Below, piece by piece: positions 20,812 to 31,974 of a DNA stretch of 64,000 bases; the stretch's first letter is position 1, and each line of letters starts with the position of its first letter. Position numbers and translations under genes: made by a program. The notes below the pieces were generated by a model. It searched no databases and was not told where the DNA came from. It was given only the letters and a program-made list of their open reading frames with translations. This DNA is from Lineolata rhizophorae (Eukaryota > Ascomycota > Dothideomycetes > Lineolatales > Lineolataceae). The DNA lies in the NCBI GenBank assembly GCA_010093515.1, contig MU001678.1:968806-1032805 (forward strand), in the 5' to 3' direction.

Positions 20812-23800
20812 ATGGCCCAGCACGCGGGTCCCCCAGGTTTCGGCCCACAGCTGCCATCGGCTATTTCTGGGGCGCAATATGGGGAGCGTGGGGGCCACCA
20901 CCACCACCTCCACCGCGCCGCCGCCGCCGCTGGCCCTCGTCCCGACGGCCTCGACGCCGCCGCTGCCATTGGAGGAGCCGCCCCTCCGCAGCTTTCCTCC
21001 GCACCGCGCCCCATCGCCGCATCCTCCGCCGCCAACCCGTCGTCGTCTCCCCAGCTCGTCCGCTTCCCTCGCCGGCACTTCGACGACCACGCCTCGTCGG
21101 CCGCCTCCTCCGCCATCCAGTCGCTCACCTCGGCCAGCACCCTCGACTCCAAGCTGGATCTGTCTCCGTCCGAGGCCGCGGCGCGCCAGGGCGTGCTGCA
21201 GGAGTCCGTCTTTCCGGACTGGAAGGACAACACGGGCGGCTCCGACCTCGACAGCCCCGAAGAGATGCAGAAGAAGGACCCGCTCGCGACCCAGATATGG
21301 AAGCTCTACCACCGCACCAAGACGCAATTGCCGAACCAAGAGCGCATGGAAAACCTCACCTGGCGCATGATGTCCATGAACCTTAAGCGCATAGAACGCG
21401 AACGGAAAGGGTGCGTCAGCGTCCGATCGAGCGTTTCCTGCTCGCGCACAGTCCTTGCCCGCCATCCAGTCCGACGTTTGATTTTTTGTTGCGCGCCTTC
21501 TGTGTAGATTGTCTCCTTCTTCGGTGCTCGCTCCCCCCTCAAACCTCCGAGATGGGTAAAACCTATCGGGAGGGGGGAATCGTGACGAAGTACTGACCGG
21601 TCTTGCGTCACAAGCAGATCGCATCGCCAGCCTACACGACCACCCATGACCAGCGCTCCCAGCGGCATCGCCCAGCTCCGGAAATCCGTCGACCAGCAGG
21701 CCAACCAGCAAGCATCTAACCAATCCGACCCGATGAACCTGGACGACTTCATCGTGCCGTCGTCGGTGGGCTCGCCCGCCGGCTTGTCGCCGTCCCCCTC
21801 CGCCGCCCACGGCGCATCGAATGCCACCGCCCCGGCGATACCGATCCGGAAGCCCGGCCAGCACGACGACTCAGGCTTCCACCTTGCACACGCCTCCGCG
21901 CCGCCGGTTCCACCAGCTACCCGACGAGGGAACGAGTTCGGCTATATACCGAAGCACGTGCGCAAGACCAGTGTGGACGACAGAAGAGTAGGTGTCGCCG
22001 CGGCGCTCTCCGTCAGGCACGACCAGTTAATGCTCACCTAGAAACAGCCGCGCAAGAGGCCGGCCGAGCAGTCGCCACAAGTCCCTGCCGTCAACAGCAT
22101 CATGATACCCAACGATCCCGAAGCCGAGAGCAACCTCAACAACTATTCTCTAGAGCAGCAATCTCACCACCAACAGCAGCACCCCTCATTTCATCACCCG
22201 CACCAGCCTCAGCAGCCTCATTCCGCTCATCCTTCACACGTACCATTCCCAATCGACACCTACAACGTCGAAAACGACCCCATAATCTCCTCTGCCGGAC
22301 CTTTTCAACAGCAATTCTCATTTAGCCCCGTGGGCTCGCCGTTGCTTAGCCAAGGCCCCTTCTCCAACATGTACAGCGCCCAGTCAATGGGCTCATCACT
22401 CAACTCCGCCGACTACTACTCGCCTCCCGGATCCGCTTACCCCTCCACCGTCTCCACGCCGCAGCCCATCCCAGAAGGTGAGCAAGTCTACTTTGACGGC
22501 ACTCGCCATGGCATGGACATTCGGCAGACGCAATCGTTGGGCAACTACAACCCGCACAGGCCATCCAATCTTTCCACGTCGATGCAACCCCAGTACATCT
22601 TCAGTCCCAACGGTGACTCCATATTTAGCGCCGTGACCACGCATGCTCCCCACTCGACCTTCACCGCTCCAACCTTTCCACCACCAGGCCACGTGGACCC
22701 CAGCCAGGTGCTGCACACGGACTATGCGGCTAACCAGCCAGGCCATATGGACCCGTCGAAGCACGAGAATATGTTCACCTTCGGCGCCGATTCCGACAAC
22801 GAAGATGACGAGGGCGGCGCATTTCCGGATAGGACGATGCCGGTGCCCGCGGACTACTCGCCCATGGACGAGTCGTCGCTCGACTTCGGCGGCGGCTTCC
22901 AGTGGGACAGCAACCTCCCCAACGCCAACAACCAGTTCGGCAACAACCCAGTGCACCAGGCCCGGTATCCCGGCGGGCCGCCGCCGCGCAAGACAGTCAC
23001 GATCGGCCCAACGGAGATGGTGCCCTCACCGCAAGACTGGAGCCAGACGGGCGCGGGCGGCAGCCTCGGCCGCGCCCATGGCTCGGCCGCCTCCGTAAGC
23101 GACATCCGCAACCGTGGTAACGATCCGCGCCGCCAGAAGATACCCCGCACTAGTTCCACGCCCAACACGCAGGGCTTGGCGCACCCCCATCACCAAGGCG
23201 GCCTCCACCAGCGCCCGCAGTCGTCGCCCAGCAGCCCTCCGGAGTCGGGCTTTAGCTCGGCCGCCGCGTCGCGCCCCGCGAGCCCCGGCGGCACCAAGGC
23301 CGGCGGCCAGCAGGGCGGCCAGGGCGGACAAGGCGGCGGCAGCGGCGAGCAGAACGGCGTGCCGACGACGTGCACGAACTGCTTCACGCAGACGACGCCG
23401 CTGTGGCGGCGCAACCCGGAGGGCCACCCGCTGTGCAACGCGTGCGGGCTATTCCTCAAGCTACATGGCGTGGTGCGCCCGCTCTCGCTCAAGACGGACG
23501 TGATCAAGAAGCGCAACCGGGGCTCCGGCAACACGGTGCCGGTCGGCGGCGCCGGCGGCGCCGGCTCCTCCACGCGCTCGAGCAAGAAGTCGTCGCGCAA
23601 GAACTCGGTCGCCATAGCGTCGTCGCAGCAAGGCGGCGCTGGCGCCGGCGGCCAGCAGCAGCAGGGCGCCGCCGGGAACGCCCCGAACAGCGCCTCGGGC
23701 AACACGCCCGTCACGACGCCCACGTCCGGCAAGGCGGCCTCGGTGCACGACTCGGAGTCGCCCAAGTCGACGACTGGTTCAACATCGGGCTTGTCGACGG

Positions 23801-23915
23801 GCGGAGGGAGCGCGGGCGGGTCCGCGGCCGCCGTGGCCGCGGCGGGCGGCATGAAGGGCGGTGTCGTCCCCATCGCGCCGGGCCCGCCGAAGCCAGGCCA
23901 ACAGGCGCAACAACA

Positions 23916-23953
<38 letters not shown>

Positions 23954-24411
23954 GTGCCGGCAGCGCGCAAGGTGGCGCGGGACCCAAGCGCCAGCGCCGC
24001 CAGAGCAAAGCCGGCATGCAGGACCTCGAGATGGGCGAGGCGGACGACACGGCAGGCAAGGCGGTGCCTTCGGGGCCGCCGCCGCCGCCTCCGCCGCCGC
24101 CGCCGCCGTCGCAGCAACAGCAGCAGCAGCAACAGCAGCAACAGCAGGTGGGCGGCGCGGGCATGATGGGCGGCGGGCCAGGGCAGGCGCCGGCGCCGCG
24201 GAAGAAGGAGCACCCGCTGCTGACGCCGACGATGGCGCCGCCGCACGGGCTGGGCGCGGGGCCGGGCGCCGGGATGGGCGCGAGTCCGGCGGCGGCGGCG
24301 GCGCCGCACGGGTTGCCGATGGGGGCCATGTCCGGGCAAGGGGTCACGCCGGGGGCGGGCGGGGCGGGGACGGCGCCGCAGGAGTGGGAGTGGTTGACTA
24401 TGAGTTTGTGA
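20812..24411 (+). CDS. areA: GATA-type nitrogen regulator AreA/NIT2
   Basis: Three exons, 20812-21410, 21618-21987 and 22042-24411, encode 1112 residues. The conserved N-terminal block reads [20 protein letters not shown], followed by the NLTWRMM element. Then come DPMNLDDFI, the basic [15 protein letters not shown] rebuilt across intron 2, and one GATA zinc finger (Cys767, Cys770, Cys788, Cys791; CX2CX17CX2C) with the DVIKKRNRG basic tail. The protein ends exactly with EWEWLTMSL, the AreA C-terminus known to be needed for control by NmrA. The family activates genes for secondary nitrogen sources when ammonium and glutamine are scarce. Unusual features are runs of 15 Gln, 11 Pro and 12 Gln after the finger. 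The start has a good context (CGACATGGCC), but the same frame is open for about 500 codons upstream. Confidence 0.93.
23371..23520 (+). other. GATA zinc finger and basic tail of AreA
   Basis: Encodes [18 protein letters not shown] and onwards to VIKKRNRG. The 17-residue loop with the Leu-Trp-Arg motif is the standard fungal GATA finger that binds HGATAR sites. Confidence 0.95.
23908..24144 (+). repeat. CAG/CCG codon repeats: polyQ, polyP, polyQ in AreA
   Basis: Fifteen Gln codons (23908-23952), then eleven Pro codons (about 24076-24108) and twelve Gln codons (about 24109-24144), nearly pure CAG or CCG with a few CAA and CCT. Such tracts change length easily between strains and lie between the zinc finger and the NmrA-interaction tail. 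Confidence 0.9.
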
Positions 24412-26339
24412 GAGGGTTTTGGGGGGGAGGGGTGTCTTGGGGTTTGGAGGTTCTGGGAGAGGGGGGGGTTTGGAATGGAGTTGGAGAGTGGTTTTTCGTT
24501 ATGGGGGTTGGGCTTTTGTGGTTTTGCTTTTTAGCGGGGAGGGGTTTGGGAGGTTGAGATGGATGGGATGGGGAGAGGAGGGTATGGGAAGAGGTGCGCT
24601 TGGGATTTAATGAGATGTGTTTGCGGGGGTGGGTTGGCGGTCGGCTGTTTAATGCGTCGTTCCGGGTCGTTTTTGGGCGGAGCGGGTGGTGGTATGTGTG
24701 TGGGCTGGGAGGAAGGATAGGCTGGAATCGTATGGAATCGGATACCCTTGGGCTTGGCTGGCTGGGACGATTATGTATCCGTTATTCTTTTCGTCATTGT
24801 CTCGTAATTTTCCTTTGCGATGAACGGGTCTGATATATAATGGGTTTGCTTCATTCCGTATGCTGCTGGTCGCCTGTTTTCCACTCCTGAAGGTGCGGGC
24901 CGAAGTTACTATTATTACATACTGTTTTCCTCCTTCGGTATGAGAGAACTACTTTATCATCAGAGTTCGAGACATGACGAAATTCTTTGCAATTACTACT
25001 TTCCGGCTTGGCATTTTCTGGATGTCTCTTGGTTCGCGAACTCTGAGCCGCGCTCTTTTCCTTGCTTGATGACGGCTGGTTTTGCGCGTGCTTGCTTAAC
25101 TAATTTTCCTATTCCTATGCTTTTTGTTTTCTGCCTTTTTTTTCCGAGGTTTAGCAGCCTGGTCTGTGCTTTTTATAATGGGTCTTTTGCCTTTTGTTCT
25201 TGAGCGTGCTTTGGACTCTTTCAAGCTGTTCTTCTCCGGTCGTGTGTTGCGCCCGTTGTTCTGCGGTTCTAGCTGCGGAGTTTGCTTTTTTCGAGCCTTT
25301 GTCGTTGCGTGCTGGAACTATTCCCTTAGACCGCTCTCTTTGCCATTCATGCGCGGTGCGTTGGCTTCGTCTGGGGTTCCTAGGCTTGGTTCGCTTGCGA
25401 GGTTTGCTGGCGCTCTGGGCTTTTGAGCGGTGGATGGGAAGATTGGGGTGGGGTTAGAGGGGCGGGGTTGGGAATGGCAAATGGAACCGGAGGAGGGGTA
25501 GGTGGGAAGGGAGTGTGGCTGTGGTGGCAAGCTAGATTGGAATATAATTTGGCAGGTAGCTCGGTGGGGATAAGCATAGATGGTTGAAGATCGGTAAATG
25601 GTGCTTGAGCGTTGTTTATGCAGAGGCATGCGGAATGGGGTTCTTCGTGCGAGCAAGAGGCCAGATTGCGTTTGTGGACGGGTCTGTATTAGATGCGAGG
25701 GAGGCGCTGGCATAGATACATTGAGGAGTGGAATAGAGACTTATTTACGAGATTTTTGAGCGTACAATTTTATATTGAAGTGTGAATATAGTTGTGGCTC
25801 GCGTGAAGTGCGCGGAAGAGAATGGGGAGCAGCTCTTTTGGGTATATGTAGCCTTACAGAAGTTAGTTATCTATATAATGACAACACGCTTGCGGAGTTT
25901 AGGATTGCCCACGCTCGACTGTTTTAACCCACTCGTAGCCATCCCGGCACCTACGCCATGCTATTTTTGTTTCACACTCCATACTATGTATGAATAAGTC
26001 TATATTTCACTACACGGACAAAGAATATGGTGGCGGCAGTTTGTCGCTTATTCACCACGAGCACGCAACCTAGTTGTTACTCCCTTGTTGTCACTCACCC
26101 TTGGTTGCCCGTTCACATGGACTACTTTTAATACCATGCAGGAAGGTAACCCTAATGTGTTTTTACACGTCAGACAATCGCAAATACAGCGGTCAAATTA
26201 GAGAAACAATATCTATTCCTAGTTTACAGAATTAGCTTGCACCCTTTATAAACAAGCAGTTCCAGCCGCTGCGTTAGTACATTAGTGAACAGGTTTTGGA
26301 TCTGGGCTAGCAGGGCGGATATTAGCGTGCTTCCAGCTC
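24412..26339. other. areA 3' region, no gene seen
   Basis: The first several hundred bases are strongly G-rich then T-rich on the plus strand and must include the areA 3' untranslated region. In Aspergillus this part of the transcript controls mRNA stability in response to glutamine; whether that applies here is not visible. The frames at 24940-25713 are low complexity and I reject them as genes. From 25750 the DNA becomes AT-rich. Confidence 0.5.
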
Positions 26340-27215
26340 CTAAGCCTTCCAAGTTTTGTCCTTACGCTTCTGGGATAGACTTCTCCATAGATCTGGCGAG
26401 CTTAAATGGCGCTGTTCATAATCATACCGCCGGCATGATATGGTGCCGAGGCTACCGTAAGTGTGGTCTCCTGGAGAAGTTAGCTCGGCTGGGCGATCGT
26501 GGAACGTAGCCGGTACCTCAGCATCCCCGCTGCCGGACCTAAACTTTGATTGAGAGTCAGCGATATTGCCCGCATGATCCCGGCGACGGCTCGAACCGTT
26601 GCTGCCATGGCGTTCTAAGGCTTGTTCGTACCTGTTTCTATAGCTGTACGTCAACTCGGACGGCCCTCCGCGATCAAGCACGATGGGCACGTCGAGTCTG
26701 TCGGACTCGTGTCTTGCTTGTCTAGACGGTTGCGGGGCCGGGATGCCGGGAGCCTGGACATCCGCCAGCCGGATCTCCTCGACCCCGATGCCTTGCTTGT
26801 CCAACGACACTGAGTCGGCGCTGGCCGCTCGAGCTCTGGGTGGCGACTGCAGGGTGGGCATGGGCTTGCCAATATCAAGCGGCCGGCTGCGCTTGTCGCC
26901 GAACTTGTTGCGCAGTTTCTGTTTGGAGGTGGAGATGAAGGGTCGGAGGCGCGGATCCGTGTCCTGGTTCTCGACGTCGGGTCGTTTCCCTTGTTCCTTC
27001 CTCCGCTGGAGCTGCTTGGACCGGAAATACATGGCCCAAAAGAGTATTACATGGAGGATCACTAGGATAGAGATGGAGATGGCGATTACACCACCGATTG
27101 TGATGTCATTCTTAGACGGCTCAGGTGTGGGAGCATCTGGTTTGTCCGTTTCGCTGGCACGGCGGAGTACGGGAGACATTGTGTTAGGCCAGCAGGAGCT
27201 CCTTTTCTCTGTCAA
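26340..27215 (-). CDS. single-pass membrane protein with long basic tail, unknown function
   Basis: One open exon, 291 residues. An N-terminal polar region of about 38 residues is followed by a single strong membrane helix (about 40-62, IGGVIAISISILVILHVI), then a basic stop-transfer (RSKQLQRRKEQGKR). A tail of about 215 residues is rich in Arg, Ser, Pro and Asp and looks disordered. There is no cleavable signal peptide, so a type III or signal-anchor topology with the tail in the cytosol is likely. A second ATG at codon 13 is a plausible start. The plan (short ectodomain, one helix, basic disordered tail) resembles fungal wall-stress sensors and orphan receptors, but the ectodomain is too short for a WSC sensor. 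I do not recognise the family. A similar protein lies just upstream on the same strand. Confidence 0.6.
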   Translation of the reverse strand: MTEKRSSCWPNTMSPVLRRASETDKPDAPTPEPSKNDITIGGVIAISISILVILHVILFWAMYFRSKQLQRRKEQGKRPDVENQDTDPRLRPFISTSKQKLRNKFGDKRSRPLDIGKPMPTLQSPPRARAASADSVSLDKQGIGVEEIRLADVQAPGIPAPQPSRQARHESDRLDVPIVLDRGGPSELTYSYRNRYEQALERHGSNGSSRRRDHAGNIADSQSKFRSGSGDAEVPATFHDRPAELTSPGDHTYGSLGTISCRRYDYEQRHLSSPDLWRSLSQKRKDKTWKA

Positions 27216-27972
27216 CGGTTTTCTTACAACTAGAATGGTGGTTTTTATGCCTGTGTCTGTAGGTCATAACTTATATTAGCACTAGGTCAGCAAACAATGT
27301 TAAATGGTGGCGAGAGACTTAACAGAGAATGAATAGTTTTCAGCCAAATCCCCGTGCATATGGCATTGACAATGGGCCAACAAACGCCCAGAAAACAATG
27401 CTCGTAGAAGTTGCTCTTTCAAAGACAGAACAAAGAGCAAACCCCTCCGCATCTAGGACTTTATTTAGCTTGTCCATACTGGATTCCCTATTGGCAGGAG
27501 CTAAAAAGGGGAACCACCGCCTTTGCGTAACCTTAGCCATTGTAAAACCCTGTCAACCGTTAATAAGTTTTCTGAAATGACTTCCCAACGTGATGCAGCA
27601 AATAAACTGCGTTGGTATCAGATTTTCTTAAATATATTTCATAACGCATACTGCAGCTTCTAATTCTATTGAAACGTGTTCCGTTCGTACCCCTGCACCA
27701 TTGGTGGTCGACAATTTGTAGCTCGATCTATAGTATGCTGTTTAGAGTGCTGGGTCACCGAACCACTGTTCATTCGCTCTTCGTAAAGGCCGGTCAACCA
27801 CTTATGTTGTGCATCTCTCAAGGAACCCTTCATCTGGGTTCTCTGGAACCGAGCTTTGCGTGTGGCACCGCAGCCTCCTTGTAGTTCGCTTGCAGGTTGA
27901 CTTGTTCAATGGGAAAGTTGTGCAGAAGGCTTCAAAATCGTTCGGTAATGCGGTTTAACTGCCGCGGCAACA
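27216..27972. other. spacer between two minus-strand membrane protein genes
   Basis: About 750 bp of mixed composition without a motif-bearing frame. It must hold the promoter of the 27215 gene and the 3' end of the 28891 gene. Confidence 0.45.
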
Positions 27973-28891
27973 TTAGTCGGAGTCAGTAGGCTTCGAGGGA
28001 CCGGGTTGCTCTTCCTTTTCCTCGTGTGAATCCTTAGGTGCAGGCGTTTGGTTTCGTGGCAGGTCCAGTGCGTTATTAGGGTCTCGGGGCGCCTCCTCTT
28101 CCGTATGTGTATCATTCACCTGCGCCGGTTCGGAGGCACCGGTCGATCGGTCCGCCGGTTTGCGGCTTCTAGAACGCTCGTTTCTCCACGCGACTTCCCG
28201 ACGCCGCTGGCGCGCTCGGATTCTCGCGATATTCTCTGCTCCAGCATCATATGGTCCACCGGGACCTAGATCTTCCAGGTATGCCACTTTGACATTGCCG
28301 AAGCGGATCCTAGCACCTTGCGGACGCGGTCGCCTAGGTATATCGTCCCGCCTAATAGCGGGTCGTGGGGTCACAATCAGGCCCTCAGGCGGGTTTCGTG
28401 GCTCCCAATAAGAGCTGGTTGTTGGCAAAGGAGTTACGGAGCGAATAGTGCTCGGTCGCCACGAACGCCTACGTGAACGGCCTATTCCTTGCCCACTCGA
28501 CTCTGGTTGTGAGGTACCCGGAATTGGCAATCGTTGGTTGGTGGGTGGGAACCGGGAGAAATCTAGCCCAAGATGCGTTTGAAGCTGTTCTTCCTCAGTT
28601 AGTTCAACATCCAAATCGTTCATGGCGAACTCGACTTCATTATGTTCTCCTCGACGGAGACGGTCTATGAGAGCTTGGCAAGCTGCTGATAGTCGAGCCC
28701 AAAGACGAGTCCCCAGTCGTTTCGCGCCGTTGCGGATCCTATTACCGAGCTGGCCATTCATGATGGCGATGCAAAATGCGATAACAACAGCCGGTGCGAA
28801 GGCGACAACTAGAGCGATCCGACTCCGAGAAGGAACAACGTCCCCTTCAATAAGGAAAGTTTCCTCGTTGTTCCGAGCAGCTGCATATTAG
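27973..28891 (-). CDS. probable single-pass membrane protein, 5' end unresolved
   Basis: From the first in-frame ATG (28761) there are 262 codons: a basic amphipathic stretch (RLGTRLWARLSAACQALIDR), an acidic patch (DLDVELTEEEQ) and a long Arg/Pro-rich tail. The frame is open 43 codons further upstream, to 28889, and those residues include an evident membrane helix (RIALVVAFAPAVVIAFCIAI) that the internal ATG would discard. No ATG precedes the helix in that frame. A neighbouring frame at 28901 starts MSISNM and runs into the same region, and a TGCAG acceptor sits at about 28883. Either a 5' exon is missing from my model or the gene has a small frameshift. Together with the 26340-27215 gene it forms a pair of like architecture. 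Confidence 0.45.
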
Positions 28892-29837
28892 AGATGCTCA
28901 TTTAGTGGCTTTTATACTTTTATTGCAGCACCACAGTAATGTACCAGACACCAACAAGGTTTAGATATATATATGCGTAAGCAGAGAACAGGAAGTCTTC
29001 CTCACTGTCAACCACATCAACCAGCACCAGGGCGCTGCGTTATTTGGGTAAGAAGGACGCAAAATTAGCGAATTATTTGAATATTCTTCCGACTGTGTTC
29101 CGCCGAAGCACAGTTTCTTGAACTCTAAGTAAGGCCGGATACGTATCTAGAATCCACATAGATGCCACTCTCTAGATGACCACCAATATCCAATTCATTA
29201 AATATTCTAAACACGTGTAACCTGTTTAAGAAAGATATAACTTCCTCATCGGTAGTCGCATTTCGATAGACGACGTTGCTAAGTAATTCGAGTCTGCTGA
29301 CATAAAAAGAAGAAAAGAGTTGGCCTATCCACATGTTTCATCACATTAACAAAAAAGGTTTGATTCTATGACCGAAGGTGGTCGATGTTGTGTGATATCT
29401 ATGCCTTAGGGAGGTTTTCATGACCAAATCCCTTGTTCCGACCAGTTTCCAGTGCTTTGTGGTTTCATAACTATTCGATCTGAGAGCTCGTCCCTAATAC
29501 TTCCGGTTGAAGTCCTGTTTTTAGAAGTTCATGGGAAACTCATGGGGAGAGTTGCTCAGCAGAATAGGTGTAAGGAAAAAAGAAAGGAAAGAAAGAAAAG
29601 AAAAAGAACCGGTAGAGATCAAAGTGTCTTGATCTCATAGACACCTTGTAGGCCCATCTGTCCAAAACTTTGAGCTCCCTCGGGTCCATCAAAAGCCACC
29701 AGTCGTTCGTTGTCTTAGTTGACGTCCCCAAATTCATGCCGCCGCATCGACCTAACCCATCCCTCGGCCATCAACTCAAGTAATGTCTTCATATTCCCCA
29801 CCCAAACCCGTTGGCTATTAGAATGCTCAATGGGTTT
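28892..29837. other. intergenic, AT-rich, nothing recognised
   Basis: Contains short frames only, and a purine-rich run near 29575-29610. It may contain the missing first exon of the preceding membrane protein gene and the 3' untranslated region of the RRM gene. Confidence 0.4.
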
Positions 29838-31974
29838 TTATTGGTAGAGAACTGGGCCAAACGGCATATTCGGTGTCGATCCAGGGAAGGGACCATCAGC
29901 AAGCATCAAAGCACCCTCCTCGCTCTGTGCATTGCACGGCTGATTGTTCGAAGCCAAAGCCGCACGAGTAGCCTCAGCCGCCTCAATAGCGGAAAGGTGC
30001 TCTTCGTGGTAACGCGAGAAGAGACTGCGCAGGCGGTGGCGTACGACTGACTTCTCTATATCGGCAAGGCTGGTGAGGTCCCGCGCGTTGGGATTCTCGT
30101 TGTACGCGCGCTGGAGTTCCCATCCGATGATGCCGAAGGGGTTCTGAGCGCGCGGCACGGACGCGAAGGAAACATAGTCGACGCCCGCGGAAGCACAATT
30201 CTCCGGCGTCACAGTCGCATCGTAGATGAGGGTAACAAACCACTGTGAAAGATACTGTTAGCATGTGCGCTGTGAGAATTCGGGTGGGAGAGCGTGGCCT
30301 TACGCTGAGGAAGCATAGCGGAACACCGCTTCGAGGACGGAGAGCCTTGAATGGCCAGGAGTTGACATAAGGGTGGAGGCCGAACATAAAGCGGATGTTG
30401 GGGCTCTTGGACGCCTCGTTGATGACGCGCTGGCGGTAATGCTCATCGAATCCAGGGCAAGTGAGGAGGGCCCAAACGTATTCATGGAGAAGTGTCTCGT
30501 CCATACGCTCATCCCAGAAGCCGCAATTCACATCGCGCATGAGGCAATTGAGGAATGTCAGACCCCATTTTTGAAGCGAGTCGCGCTGGTGGAGGCTGAC
30601 GTGCTCACCCCGGAACCAAGGGTACTAGAAACATTGTTAGAATTCTATGATACTGGATATAATACGCCGGACATCATGGTTGAAGATGGAAATAGGCTCA
30701 CCTTGCGAATGATGCTAATGAAGTTTTGGTATGGACGCTCAGGATATACCGAAGTTCTAGGACCACGCTGTATTAAATCAAGCGGGTCGTGAGAAGGCTG
30801 TTAACAAAATACTGAAGCGGTTCTTTATCAAAATGGCAGACGGAGAAACTTACGTTAAACCAGTGACGCTTGACAATAAGCGTATGCAAGCTGTACAGCT
30901 CCTCTTCAGAGACGAAGCCATCGAAATTGCATTCTTGAGTATCCTCATGATCCGGTGGCAAGTGGACCGGATCAGCGTCTTCTTTAAAGCTCCAAACCTT
31001 GCAGCCAGGGAACAAGGCACGCATCAAGTCGCCCTGCCAAAGAAAGGTTACATTGACTGGACGGTTTCCAAGGCGGGGAGGTGCGCGCTCGCTGCCGCTT
31101 CCATGATGCGGGCCTGAGATGCTATGACTATGATTATGAACTCCGCGACCCCGACCATGCTGGGTCAGACGGTTGTAAGCCCGCTGAGCCGCATTTTTGT
31201 TAGGGAACTCGACGTAGATCTCGTGGAGCGTCCCATCACGACGGTCAATGATCGGGTGGATCCCGTAGTGACCGCTCCCAACCGGGTACTCGAGGATGTT
31301 GACCTGGTGGCCCATCAGAGAGACAACCTCGTTCATCCTGGTGTCATAGGGCGCCTAGGCAGAGGTCAGGGCATGCTCAATAATAATAAGAGCGTATTTA
31401 GGTAGTAACTTACGTTGGTGATGCGAAGCACTGTGCGAGAATCCTGTAAGGGCTGCACGCCCTCGGTGACGCCGACGAAGGGGTTCTGCGCCAAGGCCTT
31501 TGCGAGCGACGATATGCCATTCGACAAGAGGAAGGTCTTGATGTCGCCAACGCTCACCGGGTTGCGGTGCACCAAGTTAGGCTCTGGATGAAACTCGCGC
31601 ACCTTAGGCACTGGTGGAGGAGGCGGATGCATCGGCATCACGTCCGACCAGAAGCGTGTTCCCGGCTGGAAAATGTACGGCATGCTATTTGGTGACTATG
31701 TTAGCACTTCCAACATAGCCAGCGAAGATGTGGAGAATGAGATATACCGAGGAAGATGCGCATATTCAGGAGGCATCGGCGCCGCTGGCTGTTCTTGCCC
31801 ATGGTGGGCCGGGCGATGCGTCGGCGTCTGAGGGCTCGCGCCCCCATTTCCAGCGCGGCTCATGTTCCTGTATTTGAAATCTATAAGCGCACGTGTGATA
31901 TCTATGGCGTTGGTGCGGCGATGGTAGCCACCAAAAAGCGGAGAGGGCACAAACGAGGTCTGAGTAGGGTCCAT
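29838..31974 (-). CDS. RRM-type RNA-binding protein of Pezizomycotina
   Basis: Six exons: 31974-31748, 31684-31414, 31354-30854, 30767-30702, 30624-30304 and 30242-29838, giving 596 residues. All junctions have GT...AG ends and close the frame. After a Pro-rich N-terminus, the first RRM begins at about residue 159 with SRTVLRITN, continuing APYDTRMNEVVSLMGHQV across intron 2, then EIYVEFPNKNAAQRAYNRL. NRPVNVTFLWQGDLMRALFP follows, then GFVSEEELYSLHTL. The piece VYPERPYQNFISIIRK joins YPWF across intron 4, and LTCPGFDEHYRQRV follows. This order matches a conserved, poorly characterised fungal two-RRM family; I cannot give it a symbol. An RNA target and cytoplasmic role are presumed from the domain only. 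The C-terminus (from 30242) is helical and ends in a polar tail. Confidence 0.75.

Noticed and set aside
24940-25713. Several overlapping frames of 65-131 codons on both strands after areA
   Set aside because: Phe/Cys/Leu-rich or Pro-rich translations typical of a T-rich untranslated region and its complement, without motifs.
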